Shown here piece after piece: positions 1-9,685 of a DNA stretch of 64,000 nucleotides. Location of the stretch: assembly GCA_015485495.1 (NCBI GenBank), contig WFTL01000169.1:1-64000 (forward strand), in the 5' to 3' direction. The translations under genes and the position numbers were made by a program. Under the pieces are notes generated by a model. The model did no database searches. It saw nothing but the letters and a program-made list of their open reading frames with translations, and was not told where the DNA came from. Numbering within the stretch: the first letter of the stretch is position 1; the number at the start of each line of letters is the position of its first letter. The DNA is from Planctomycetaceae bacterium. GTDB taxonomy: Bacteria > Planctomycetota > Planctomycetia > Planctomycetales > Planctomycetaceae.

Positions 1-348
1 CATGGGAGAATTTCCCTGCGGTTCGATCGCCGATCTGCCCGGATTGTTTCAGCAGGCCCGGAAGCATCTGCTGCCGCCGCTGTTCCTGATGTGCGACCGA
101 ATTCAGGACGCACACAATCTGGGGGCGATTCTGAGAAACTGTGATGCGGCGTGATTCCGACCTGCTGACGCATTCCGATGATGACGGCTGTCACAGCCGC
201 CGCATCACAGTTTCTCAGAATCGCACCCAGGTTATGCGCGTCCTGAATACGATCGCACATCAGGAACAGCGGCGGCAGCAGACGCTTCCGGGCCTGCTGA
301 AACAATCCGGGCAGATCGGCGATCGAACCGCAGGGAAATTCTCCCATG
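1..348. repeat. Imperfect inverted repeat: arms about 1-151 and 198-348, spacer about 46 bp
   Basis: Reverse complement of 198-348 matches 1-151 with 7 mismatches by my count. Both arms encode the same SpoU peptide (MGEFPCGSIADLPGLFQQARK(H/R)LLPPLFLMCDRIQDAHNLGAILRNCDAA). Confidence 0.9.
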
Positions 349-611
349 AGAAGCGCCATGCCCTGGTGATGCCGGCTGCCGCACAGGGCCGTGAGCCGTT
401 CTGAGGACACCTGCTCAGGAACGATTCGTTCCGGAAGGCCATCGGGAAAAGCGGCCGACAGTTCCGCGGCCGCCTGGGCCGTGACACACAGACGCCGTAC
501 CGGCCAGATGCCGGCTTCCAGCGTTTCGCAGACGACATGACGTCCGGTCAGCCAGCTTCGCTGGTGACTGGCGGCATGATGTGCGCGGCGTGACCGGCGA
601 CGGGCGGACAT
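1..611 (-). CDS. SpoU/TrmH-family RNA 2'-O-methyltransferase, 3' part disrupted by an inverted repeat and running off the window
   Basis: Minus-strand reading from ATG at 611: MSARRRSRRAHHAASHQRSWLTGRHVVCETLEAGIWPV...LCGSRHHQGMALLMGEFPCG...LFLMCDRIQDAHNLGAILRNCDAAAVTAVIIGMRQQVGITP, with SpoU motifs (DxxQDxxNxGAIxRxxDA). Homology stops near 151, where an inverted copy of the same gene begins. Confidence 0.75.
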   Translation of the reverse strand, partial: MSARRRSRRAHHAASHQRSWLTGRHVVCETLEAGIWPVRRLCVTAQAAAELSAAFPDGLPERIVPEQVSSERLTALCGSRHHQGMALLMGEFPCGSIADLPGLFQQARKRLLPPLFLMCDRIQDAHNLGAILRNCDAAAVTAVIIGMRQQVGITPHHSFSESPPDCVRPEFGRTSGTAAAADASGPAETIRADRRSNRREILP

Positions 612-664
612 GATGATTGGGGAACCCCGATGATTCAGAAAGAAAACGGTGCGAACGCTGGCCT

Positions 665-1453
665 TCACACAGACTGCGTCGACGACGCATCTTCATCCAC
701 AGAACGCAGGCCCCGAACGATGTGATCGAATACGCGGGGAGCCATCGCGTTGAAATACTCCCAGGAATGCCCCCCGGCGGATGTTTCGAAATCCCGTTCA
801 TACAGGATGCCGGAAGAGGACAGTTTCATGCCGAGCCGTGTGCAGCCGTCGAACCAGTCGGTGTCGGACGGATCGCAGCAGAGGAACTGACAGCGCGGCC
901 AGGACAGAGGATGCAGATTCAGAACGATCGTATCCTGGCGGGCTTCTTCCTGCGACGCATACATCTGATCGATCGGAAGTCCCCTTCCGTACAACTGATG
1001 AAAATCGACCGCAGGCGATATCGCGGCCACCACGGGGAATTCCCGGGCATGGCGATACGCCAGCTGCAGGGCCCCCTGCCCCCCCGTGCTGACTCCCAGC
1101 AGTGCGATTCGCGGAGGACCGATGTTCCACTGCCCGGTGATCCACGGCACCAGAACGGTTCGCAGCCACGAAAGCGGCGTGATGTGCGCACTGAAGTCCG
1201 GACAGATTCTGTCGAGCCACCAGCTTCGGCCTCCATGAGGACAGACAGCCACCAGGCCGTGGTCCTGAAGCTGCTGACAGTAGACACGATTGTCTGTCAG
1301 TCCGATCTGAGCATGGCCCTGAAGAAACAGCACAACGCCCGGACGGTCATCTGTCCCGGGGTCGAAGACATCCACCGTCCGACCGTCCACCTGGTGTGTG
1401 GACCAGCCGGAACGGCGGGACTGCGGGAACAGTCGTCGGAGTGTCCGAAGCAT
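665..1453 (-). CDS. Alpha/beta hydrolase (esterase-like)
   Basis: MLRTLRRLFPQSRRSGWSTHQVDGRTVDVFDPGTDDRPGVVLFLQGHAQ...IALLGVSTGGQGALQLAYRH...GGHSWEYFNAMAPRVFDHI; GxSxGG nucleophile elbow and C-terminal GGHSW typical of esterase D-like hydrolases. Confidence 0.75.
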   Translation of the reverse strand: MLRTLRRLFPQSRRSGWSTHQVDGRTVDVFDPGTDDRPGVVLFLQGHAQIGLTDNRVYCQQLQDHGLVAVCPHGGRSWWLDRICPDFSAHITPLSWLRTVLVPWITGQWNIGPPRIALLGVSTGGQGALQLAYRHAREFPVVAAISPAVDFHQLYGRGLPIDQMYASQEEARQDTIVLNLHPLSWPRCQFLCCDPSDTDWFDGCTRLGMKLSSSGILYERDFETSAGGHSWEYFNAMAPRVFDHIVRGLRSVDEDASSTQSV

Positions 1454-1563
1454 GAGAAAATTCCTGCGGTCACGGGGAGAACCGGGAAGTCGGGGCGGCC
1501 GTTTCCGTCGATGTCCGGTGAACGGTGCGTCGGTGCCGTCCGGAAACGATGGCCACCGGTCGT

Positions 1564-3192
1564 TCAGACCGTGACCTCCGGCCGGGCCATCGCCTGGACC
1601 TCTGCCGCCGAATAACAGGTCACGCGGCCGCCATCGGTGAACTGCAGCAGGTCCTCCACCGGCTTTCCGGAAATCTTCGCTGCGGCGAACAGTCCCGTGG
1701 CCAGAGCGCCCAGAACGCCATGAGCCGACGTGGACTGACCGCAATGATACAGTCCGGAGATTTCTGTGCGGATCCGGGGAGCTGCCGGACCGATCTGAGA
1801 CAGCACTTTGGCGTGGCCATACAGATTGCCGCGATGGGCTGCCACATAAAACGCGTTCGTGAGCGGCGATCCCAGCTCGCACAGCTTCAGATGGTCCCGC
1901 AGATTCGGGATCACGATTTCCAGAGTCTCCAGCATGCGGCCGGTCAGGTGCTGTTTGAATGCGTGGTAATCGTCCGGACGCTCGCCGTACTGCGAGTCCT
2001 GCCAGCGGCGGAAGGCATCCCAGGAAACGAACGTGAACGCTTCCAGCGAATGCAGTCCCTGATGCATTTTGGTGGGATCTTTGCGGGTCGTGACCGTGAG
2101 AAACGCTCCGTCGAACGGTCCGTCACCGGTCAGATCGGAATGTTCTGCCTGGCGATAGACTGCCGACACATCGGGATCGGCCAGAATCCAGTAGTTTCCG
2201 GAATCCAGTCCCAGGGCATCCGCATCGATGTCGGCCGCCATAAACAGACTCAGCGCACTGACCGATGGTCGAAGCCGTTCGATCCGCTCTGCCAGGGCAT
2301 CGCTGAGGTGACTGCGGCCGACGAGCTGCAGGTAGGTCGTCCAGGCATCTGCGTTGGACAGGACGGCGGATGCCCGCAGTTCTTCACCCGATTCCAGTCG
2401 GACTCCGACGGCTCGTCGGCTGCCGCCCCGGCCTTCGACCAGAATCTGTGCCACACGCGTTCGTGTCCGGATTTCACCGCCCTGCTTTTTCAGACGGGCG
2501 ATCAGGGCACGCGGTATGGCTCCTCCACCGCCTTTCGGAAACCAGGCTCCCTCCCAGTAATGACTGTCGATGGCAACGTGCTGCAGAAACGGCACTTCTT
2601 CCGGAGACAGCCCGTGATCGCCGGCTCGTGATTCCAGAATCGCCTTCAGCCGCGGATGACGGACGTACCGATCGACAATCTGCGACAGAGGTCTGGTCCC
2701 GCGAAGTACGAAAGACGGCGCTCGGATCAGCAAAGCCAGGTGCCCGACCCGGCTGCGGGCCTGCATGGCAAGTGTGAGGCCTCGATCGACTTTCTTCATG
2801 AGCCGAAAATACCGAACGATGCCTCGGCGTTCTTCCGGAAACCGTTCGATGAGACGCTGCTGAAAGGTTTCGCAGCCGGAGGGAATATCGAACGTTTCAT
2901 CGGGGAAAACGATGTGGTCGTAGCCGTCCGGATTGAGTTCCATGAACTCCAGGTCTCCTCCGACCCCCAGGCCTTCGAAGAAAGAGCGCATCCGACCGCC
3001 TTCCTGAAGCTGCCCGATGTAGTGCACGCCCGGACTGAACCGATGTCCGTCCAGAGCGAACGTATGGCACCAGCCGCCCGGCAGATAGTGCTGTTCCAGC
3101 ACGAGAACCTTTCGTCCGGTGTTCGCCAGAGCCACAGCGCCGCCCAGGCCGCCGACTCCGGAACCGATCACAATGACATCCCATTCAGGCAT
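1564..3192 (-). CDS. FAD-dependent oxidoreductase, phytoene desaturase / carotenoid isomerase / retinol saturase-like
   Basis: MPEWDVIVIGSGVGGLGGAVALANTGRKVLVLEQHYLPGGWCHTFALDGHRFSPGVHYIG: dinucleotide-binding motif plus CrtISO-like N-terminus; C-terminal SGLYHCGQSTSAHGVLGALATGLFAA. Confidence 0.8.
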   Translation of the reverse strand: MPEWDVIVIGSGVGGLGGAVALANTGRKVLVLEQHYLPGGWCHTFALDGHRFSPGVHYIGQLQEGGRMRSFFEGLGVGGDLEFMELNPDGYDHIVFPDETFDIPSGCETFQQRLIERFPEERRGIVRYFRLMKKVDRGLTLAMQARSRVGHLALLIRAPSFVLRGTRPLSQIVDRYVRHPRLKAILESRAGDHGLSPEEVPFLQHVAIDSHYWEGAWFPKGGGGAIPRALIARLKKQGGEIRTRTRVAQILVEGRGGSRRAVGVRLESGEELRASAVLSNADAWTTYLQLVGRSHLSDALAERIERLRPSVSALSLFMAADIDADALGLDSGNYWILADPDVSAVYRQAEHSDLTGDGPFDGAFLTVTTRKDPTKMHQGLHSLEAFTFVSWDAFRRWQDSQYGERPDDYHAFKQHLTGRMLETLEIVIPNLRDHLKLCELGSPLTNAFYVAAHRGNLYGHAKVLSQIGPAAPRIRTEISGLYHCGQSTSAHGVLGALATGLFAAAKISGKPVEDLLQFTDGGRVTCYSAAEVQAMARPEVTV

Positions 3193-3383
3193 CAGTCCGC
3201 TCCGCTTTGGAAACCCGTCAGGAGTTGATTCGGATGCAGCGTCCCGCCGTCCGGGAATGAGGATACGGCGGGAGCATCGGAAAAGGAAACGCATCCGGCC
3301 GGCAGACCGGCATTGCCGGATGAACCACAGCAGACAGCACGGCCGCCTTGACGGGACGCCGGCCAGCCGGTTTTACGACTTCA

Positions 3384-4295
3384 TCAGGTGATGTCCCGAA
3401 GGCGGCGGGCAGCCGTTCGTACAGAATCTCGCTGCGTCGGTGCCAGACCGGAAAGGAACGGAACGATGGGGCCTGTTTCCGCAATTTCCGCCTCCCGCAC
3501 CGCTTCGTGAAGAACACGCACAGGGTGAATGGAGTTGCGAAGCTGTTCCAGCGGTTCGAACTGTCGACGAATCTGTTCGGCGCGGTCGTAATCGCGTTCC
3601 TGAATCGCCCGAAGCATCGCCTGCGACAGGGCCGGGTTGATGCAGACGCAGCCGGACGTGTATCCGACGCAGTGGAATGTCGTCAGGTGGATCAGCGCCG
3701 GCTGTTCTCCGATGCCGCTGCAGATGCGGTCGGGAGAGACCCGGTCCGTCAGTTCGCTGAGAAACCGATCGTCAGCCGGGTCCGGACGCACGATGGCATA
3801 CTTGATGAAGGACACCAGCCCGTCTTCCACCAGTTCGGCTGCACCGGAAACGGTCAGCGACCGATCGTCTTTCAGGTACAGCACCGCCGGGCGTTCGGCG
3901 CGTTCCACGAACCGGCGAAAACCGTTCTGGAAACCGGCCTCCGTGGCCATCGGAGACCGGGGCAGAACCATCACCGTGGGAAAGGATGTGTGCCGCAGAA
4001 TGTCGGCCTGATCCATCATCATCCCCCAGGAAGGACCGACCGAGGGAATGACGGTCGTGTCGGCGCCCACACCTGTTTCCAGCATCTCCAGAAGCTGCTC
4101 ATATTCGCTCAGCCTCACATGATGCAGGACCGCGTTTCCGCCATAAAGAAGCAGGGAAATGCCGGCGCCTTCCAGACGGCGGATGAGGCGTCTGTTCTGT
4201 TCCGGACAGACTGTCAGATCCGATCGTCGGGCCAGCGGCGGCACCGCGACGACGGATCGCCGGAAATGTTCACTGGTGACAGGCTGGATATTCAT
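3384..4295 (-). CDS. Dihydrodipicolinate synthase (DHDPS/NAL)-family protein
   Basis: MNIQPVTSEHFRRSVVAVPPLARRSDLTVCPEQNRRLIRRLEGAGISLLLYGGNAVLHHVRLSEYEQLLEML...PAVLYLKDDRS...LVSFIKYAIVRPDP; DHDPS-like arrangement with candidate Schiff-base Lys. Confidence 0.7.
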   Translation of the reverse strand: MNIQPVTSEHFRRSVVAVPPLARRSDLTVCPEQNRRLIRRLEGAGISLLLYGGNAVLHHVRLSEYEQLLEMLETGVGADTTVIPSVGPSWGMMMDQADILRHTSFPTVMVLPRSPMATEAGFQNGFRRFVERAERPAVLYLKDDRSLTVSGAAELVEDGLVSFIKYAIVRPDPADDRFLSELTDRVSPDRICSGIGEQPALIHLTTFHCVGYTSGCVCINPALSQAMLRAIQERDYDRAEQIRRQFEPLEQLRNSIHPVRVLHEAVREAEIAETGPIVPFLSGLAPTQRDSVRTAARRLRDIT

Positions 4296-4366
4296 GAAGC
4301 TGCCTGGCGGGGACAACCCGGACACCGGACGCACAGCGGATGCGGGAGGAGGGATGCTGCATCTGC

Positions 4367-6745
4367 CTACAGGGGCTGCGATTCCACCGCGGAATCCCCC
4401 GGCTTTTCGCCGCTGACGGACAGCTCTCCCGTGAAAGCCCCGACTTCCACGGTCTTCGGAGCGAATCGCGCCAGCAGCGGTGGCAGGAAAATCAGGTCCG
4501 CCAGCAGGGCGGCCGAAATGGTGATGGTTCCCATGGCGGCGAAAATGTAATAGTCGCGGTTGCCGCTGAACATCACCGTGCTGAAGCCGGCCACCAGAAC
4601 CAGTGTGGTCATGATGAGTGCCGTGCCGACTCCGGTGAACGCCCGCCGAATGGCCTGATCGATGTTCGGAGTGACTTCCAGTTCTTCCTGGTACCGTGTG
4701 AGGAAATGAATGGAATCGTCCACAGCGATTCCCAGACATACGGTGAAGCAGCAGACCATGACGACTTCCAGATTGTATCCGGACACCACCAGCCACGCGC
4801 CCGCCAGTGCCAGAGGAAACGTATTGGGAACGACCGAAATCAGACCGATCCGCACGGAACGGAACACGAATGCCAGCACGCCGAAGATGATGACGGAAGC
4901 AGTTCCCAGACTGGCGGCCAGGTCGACCACAATCTGATAGAGATTCCGCCACCGCCAGGCGGCGCTGCCTTCCAGTTCGAATGAAAACGCCGGAAACTGC
5001 TGTTCCAGATCTGCCAGTCCGGCCTCCACGCGTTCGAAAACCGGACCAAAGCGGGCGATGCCCAGATCCTGAACTTTGAACCGCACGATCGTCCGGTTGT
5101 CATCGGGGTCGAAAAACGTGTTCTTGATCGGCGGGGGAAGCAGCTCAATCATCGAAAACCGTTCTTCAGGCGGACCTTCTCCCGGCTGCGCGTCGATGAG
5201 GTTTCTGATGGAGAGCGGATGGTGCAGCAGTTTTTCCTGCCGGAGCAGATCATCGACGGCCATGGTGATGCGCAGGATCTGCGGGTCATCGTCGGGAATC
5301 CGGTCGGACCAGCGAATCACGACGTGACTCGTTTCGAGTCCTCCCAGGACGTCATCCAGATGATCCAGAGCGATGGCAGCTTCGGAATCTGCCGGAAGGT
5401 TATCGCCCCGTCTCTGATCCGGCTCCAGCGAAGTCACACTCAGGACGACCAGGGCCACGGTCAGGACGATACCGGTAATGCTCAGCGGCCGGCGATACCG
5501 CAGGACCACATCGATCAGACCGCTGACCCGTCCCAGATTGCGATCGATGAGGCTGTTTTCCAGCCCCACATGAATGTTGCGGCCCAGCCGTGTGGAACAC
5601 AGCAGCGGGATGATGGTGACCACGGCAACGAAACTCATCACGACACCCATGACAGCGCAGCGGCCGAATTCCTGGACAAATTCGTGGTCCGCCAGAGTCA
5701 GGGAGCCGAAGCCCACCGCTGTGGTGAACGATGTGAGGAAACAGGCCAGTCCCACCTGCTGCAGCCCTTTGCGGGCCGCGTCGCGCACCGACAGCCCCGC
5801 AGCCCGCAGCTTGCGTGTCTGAACCATCAGATGGACGCCGTCGGTGATGCCCACCAGAGCCACCAGCACCGGCAGAATCACATCGATCAGACCGTTGTTT
5901 TCGCTGTGGGGCACATACTGGATCATGCCGATCGTCCAGGCGACACCGACGATGGGTGCTGCAGAGACGATGAGTACGGACTGGAGACCTCGAAACAGAA
6001 CGACGGCCATCACCGCCACCATTCCAAACCCGATGCTCAGAAAAAACGTTCGATTGGCTTCATGCATGCCGATCGCGGCAATGAAGGCCGGGGCGCTGCC
6101 CGTGACCTGCACCCGCATGTCGAGATCGGGATATTCTTCCAGAACCTCCAGGACCGTGTTCTTCAGACCGACGGTCACGTCGTCGTCGGAAAACACGAAA
6201 TCGTAATCGACTGTCACCAGCATCAGCAGCGTCTGCGCATCGGCGCTGAGAAGCTGTCCGACAACCAGCGGGTTTTCCAGAGCCTTTTCCCGGGCTGCCC
6301 GGAAGCGGCGTTCCGATGCGGAGGAATCCGGCAGAAGCGGTTCGGCCAGACCGAAAATGTTCAGAATCGGGACGCTGTCCATCCACATCACACGCGTGAC
6401 GTAATCCAGCTCTTCCAGATTCGCCACGATGCCGCGCAGAGCCTCCGCGCCTTCCGGAGTAAAAAACGCGTCCGAATCGATGACGATGATGGAATCGGAA
6501 TCGAACAGAGAGCGGCCGGAGCGTCTGCGCTGAGGAGCCCGGGCGATTATTCCGGACTTCTTCTCCCCGGAGGATTCTTCATCGCTGTCCGCCTGAGACG
6601 CTGCATCCTCGAACAGAGACAGTTCCTTCACGTTCGGATGCAGCCAGCCCACAGCCGCTGCGGCCGACAGCAGGACAATGACGCACACAGTCGGCCAGCG
6701 GTGGTCGACAGAAAGAGCAGCAATGGTGTTGAAGAGACGATTCAT
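4367..6745 (-). CDS. RND superfamily transporter, MMPL family
   Basis: 792 aa with two repeats of TM clusters and large periplasmic loops; GITDGVHLMVQTRK and GIAVDDSIHFLTRYQEE motifs. Confidence 0.85.
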   Translation of the reverse strand: MNRLFNTIAALSVDHRWPTVCVIVLLSAAAAVGWLHPNVKELSLFEDAASQADSDEESSGEKKSGIIARAPQRRRSGRSLFDSDSIIVIDSDAFFTPEGAEALRGIVANLEELDYVTRVMWMDSVPILNIFGLAEPLLPDSSASERRFRAAREKALENPLVVGQLLSADAQTLLMLVTVDYDFVFSDDDVTVGLKNTVLEVLEEYPDLDMRVQVTGSAPAFIAAIGMHEANRTFFLSIGFGMVAVMAVVLFRGLQSVLIVSAAPIVGVAWTIGMIQYVPHSENNGLIDVILPVLVALVGITDGVHLMVQTRKLRAAGLSVRDAARKGLQQVGLACFLTSFTTAVGFGSLTLADHEFVQEFGRCAVMGVVMSFVAVVTIIPLLCSTRLGRNIHVGLENSLIDRNLGRVSGLIDVVLRYRRPLSITGIVLTVALVVLSVTSLEPDQRRGDNLPADSEAAIALDHLDDVLGGLETSHVVIRWSDRIPDDDPQILRITMAVDDLLRQEKLLHHPLSIRNLIDAQPGEGPPEERFSMIELLPPPIKNTFFDPDDNRTIVRFKVQDLGIARFGPVFERVEAGLADLEQQFPAFSFELEGSAAWRWRNLYQIVVDLAASLGTASVIIFGVLAFVFRSVRIGLISVVPNTFPLALAGAWLVVSGYNLEVVMVCCFTVCLGIAVDDSIHFLTRYQEELEVTPNIDQAIRRAFTGVGTALIMTTLVLVAGFSTVMFSGNRDYYIFAAMGTITISAALLADLIFLPPLLARFAPKTVEVGAFTGELSVSGEKPGDSAVESQPL

Positions 6746-6999
6746 GATCCCGCTTTTCGGCTGCAGTCAGAGACGGCAGAGTGGACAATTCTGTGACAGA
6801 CTGTGCAGGCAGACACCTGACGGACCGAACGTGGCAGGGCATGACCAGCCCGCACCGAACGGCACAGCCGGTGACATCCCGCTGACGCCAGGTTCCCCGG
6901 GAACGATTCTTACGACAGGACAGTCGCCGGCGACGGGCACCGCCCTGTTTCGGCTGTGCCCGTCCGGCGGATTCCGGTCGACACCGGCGGACGCATTCA

Positions 7000-8997
7000 T
7001 CAGTTGGCCGTCGATTCCGGAAACAGTTCTTCCGCGATCCGGCGGACTTCATCGGCCGAGACATATCCGTCCTGGTTGCGGTCGTACTGATGGAACCGCA
7101 CACGGCGAACAATGATGGGGGCTTCCGACCGGGTCACTCTGCGATCTCCGTTGCGATCCAGAGACGTGAAGAACCGTTCGATATAGCTGTTGATCTGTTC
7201 TTCCCGAGTGGGCCCCTGCGAATCGGATTTCGCAACGCTCGTGTCGCGGAATTCGATGCTGCCCCGGGGCACGGCCACGTCGAAGAAACCGATCGCCATT
7301 TCTTCCCATGACTGATCTCCCCACGTCACCCATTGCGTGGGATCCGGATTGAACGGATTGTCGGCCGAATTGTCGAAGGCCACGGTGAACCGGAGCTGCT
7401 CCACCTCGTCCAGCGGAAGAGGATCTTTGAGCTGGTACACGTGCTGCCAGTTGAAATCGTAGTTCGGGACATGCAGCAGAATGGCGGCATCGTCGCCGTA
7501 GCCGTCCCAGAGAGTGAACGACTTGCCGCGATAGTGCATGTGCGGTGCGATTCCCAGAAGCTGAGAGTTCTTCGGCAGACGGCGTACTTCGCTGTGAACC
7601 AGGAAATTCGGATGTCCAGGCGGGATTTCGAATTCCTGATCCACGCCGGCAATCGTGAACACTTCATGCGTGACCTTCGATGCGTCGGTGAAGATCAGGC
7701 CGAGCTTCGACAGGTCATCCTGCTGTTCCCCGTTGGGCGTGTAGTGCATCTGAAAAACGAATTTGGATCCGGCCGGTACGAAACGGGCGAATCCTTCCGG
7801 CAGCCGAACCGGTCGGGCTCCCGGAACATAGGCGGTCAGCCATCCGATACCGCGGAACTGCGACAGTTCCGGAGGCCGGATGTAAACGATGATATGATGC
7901 ACCACCGCCCGGTTCCCGGGCAGCGTGCGGGCATCGATGATCCATTTGTCCTCTTTGAAGCCGGGATCCACGACGAAGTACTGATACTCGACGGTTCCGT
8001 CAGCCGGCACGGTGAACGGCCGCCGCCGCATTTCGAGAACCATGTCCGGTTCGCGAATCATCTGCCAGCCGGTCACAACCTCCGGGAGTTCCGGAACCTT
8101 CGACAGGTCTCCAGGAGCCAGCCCGCCGGCGATCCAGTCGCGCAGGACCTGACGATCTTCTTCCGGCATGCGGCGTTCGTTCTGAAAATGTCCGTAACGC
8201 GGATCGGCATGCCAGGGAGGCATGCGGCCGTCCTCGATCGTTTCCAGCATCGTTTCGGCCCAGCCGGCCACTTCATCATAGTCGTCCATGGCAAAGGGGC
8301 CGATCTCACCGTCACGGTGGCATTCCACACAGTGACGGTGAAGAACCGGAACGACGTGTTCTGCATAGGTGATGCCGTTGCTGACCGGTTCCGCCTGCTT
8401 TGGAACACGGCCGATCAGACAGCCGGTCGCCTCCGTTTCCGTCACTGTGATCGTGTCACCGGCCAGCCACTGAGAAATCGCGTTGTGAAGATCCCGGCGC
8501 TGCGGCTTTCCGCGATTGATTCCGGGTGCGTACTGATCGTCGATGCGACCGTGATAGATCACGTTGAGAGATTCATCGAGGACGAACACCTCGGGCGTCC
8601 GCTGCGCTCCGAACTGATCCGCCACCCGGTTCTGAGGATCCTTGAGAACCGGGAATGTCACGCTGTAGCTGCGGACGTATTCCCGAATATCGGCGACGGA
8701 ATCCTGCCGGTTGCTGTTGACGCCGATGAAGCGAACCCCCTGATCCTGAAATTCGGCCGCCATTTTCGACAGACGCGGTCCGTACAGTCGGGCCATCGGA
8801 CATTCGGTGCCCAGGAAACAGACGACCGTCAGGCACGGTTCATCCTGAACGGTCACTTCCACGGGATCTCCCTTCGTGTCTGCCAGTCGAAACGCCAGAG
8901 ACTCATCAGCGAACGCCGCTGCCGGATTCACGGCCGGAAGCAGCCCGGCCACTACCATGGCCACGCAGACACGCAGCCGGGACAGGTCCGTCATCAT
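7000..8997 (-). CDS. Secreted multidomain redox protein: redoxin + c-type cytochrome + copper type II monooxygenase-like + EF-hand
   Basis: Thioredoxin-like FLGTECPMARLYGPRLS...; CVECH heme motif (VLHRHCVECHRDGEIGPFAMDDY); HHIIVYIRPP and HMHYRGKSF histidine motifs; C-terminal DRNGDRRVTRSE and DRNQDGYVSADE EF-hands. Confidence 0.75.
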   Translation of the reverse strand: MMTDLSRLRVCVAMVVAGLLPAVNPAAAFADESLAFRLADTKGDPVEVTVQDEPCLTVVCFLGTECPMARLYGPRLSKMAAEFQDQGVRFIGVNSNRQDSVADIREYVRSYSVTFPVLKDPQNRVADQFGAQRTPEVFVLDESLNVIYHGRIDDQYAPGINRGKPQRRDLHNAISQWLAGDTITVTETEATGCLIGRVPKQAEPVSNGITYAEHVVPVLHRHCVECHRDGEIGPFAMDDYDEVAGWAETMLETIEDGRMPPWHADPRYGHFQNERRMPEEDRQVLRDWIAGGLAPGDLSKVPELPEVVTGWQMIREPDMVLEMRRRPFTVPADGTVEYQYFVVDPGFKEDKWIIDARTLPGNRAVVHHIIVYIRPPELSQFRGIGWLTAYVPGARPVRLPEGFARFVPAGSKFVFQMHYTPNGEQQDDLSKLGLIFTDASKVTHEVFTIAGVDQEFEIPPGHPNFLVHSEVRRLPKNSQLLGIAPHMHYRGKSFTLWDGYGDDAAILLHVPNYDFNWQHVYQLKDPLPLDEVEQLRFTVAFDNSADNPFNPDPTQWVTWGDQSWEEMAIGFFDVAVPRGSIEFRDTSVAKSDSQGPTREEQINSYIERFFTSLDRNGDRRVTRSEAPIIVRRVRFHQYDRNQDGYVSADEVRRIAEELFPESTAN

Positions 8998-9685
8998 CGC
9001 CTGATCCTTTGCAAAACCTGGTCAGTGGATTGTCGGCCGAAAACCTGTGCCGACAGCGGCAGCAATGGCCTGCCTTGAAATCATCGAAGACCTCTCTCCC
9101 GCACAGCCTGCACCTGGGTGCCGTCTGTTCAGCGGGAAAGAGTGGAATGCCGGAGCGTCCGACCGAACCGGCAGAAGAAGTCGCTTGTCAGGCAGATCTC
9201 CCCATGAGAGAATACGCATTCGGAACCGGTTTGTTCAACAGGGAACGGAAAATCGCACGTGGTCGGGTTCGGTCGGACGCGTTCCGCCAGACCGGCAGGC
9301 CCCACCTCACGAACAGGGCTTCACGACGGAAGTTCGCGGGACACGACGTTTTCTTCGGTGATTATCTGGAGGTTTTGCCGCCGATTCGGTCCGGTCGGAC
9401 TGCGGTACCTGCCGGATTGATGGACAGGAACAACCGATGGATGTCTGCAAAAGCCTGGATCGCTTTCGGTTTTGGGGATTTCCCGGCAGGCGGGACGGCC
9501 CCCATGGGGACGTTTTTGCAAGCAGGTGATGCCGTCTGGAAAGCAGATGGCGCATCCGGAAAGATGAGGCTTCCGGACAGGGAACAGTGAGGAAACTCGC
9601 AGACGGCGGCCAGGAATCTGTGAACCGGGGGCCGTCAGGCATGCTTCGAATCGAACGGGACTGTCACGACAGCAGGGGGACAATC

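Noticed and set aside
617-1615. 332-aa plus-strand ORF
   Set aside because: Antisense to the alpha/beta hydrolase, whose GxSxGG and GGHSW motifs show the coding strand is minus.
5219-6796. 525-aa plus-strand ORF
   Set aside because: Antisense to the MMPL transporter; low-complexity His/Gln/Asp-rich translation typical of a shadow ORF.
7333-9078. 581-aa plus-strand ORF
   Set aside because: Antisense to the redoxin/cytochrome protein; no domain signature.
9000-9685. Long upstream region of the DUF3500 gene with several short ORFs
   Set aside because: Short overlapping ORFs on both strands without domain signal; probably noncoding or 5' leader.
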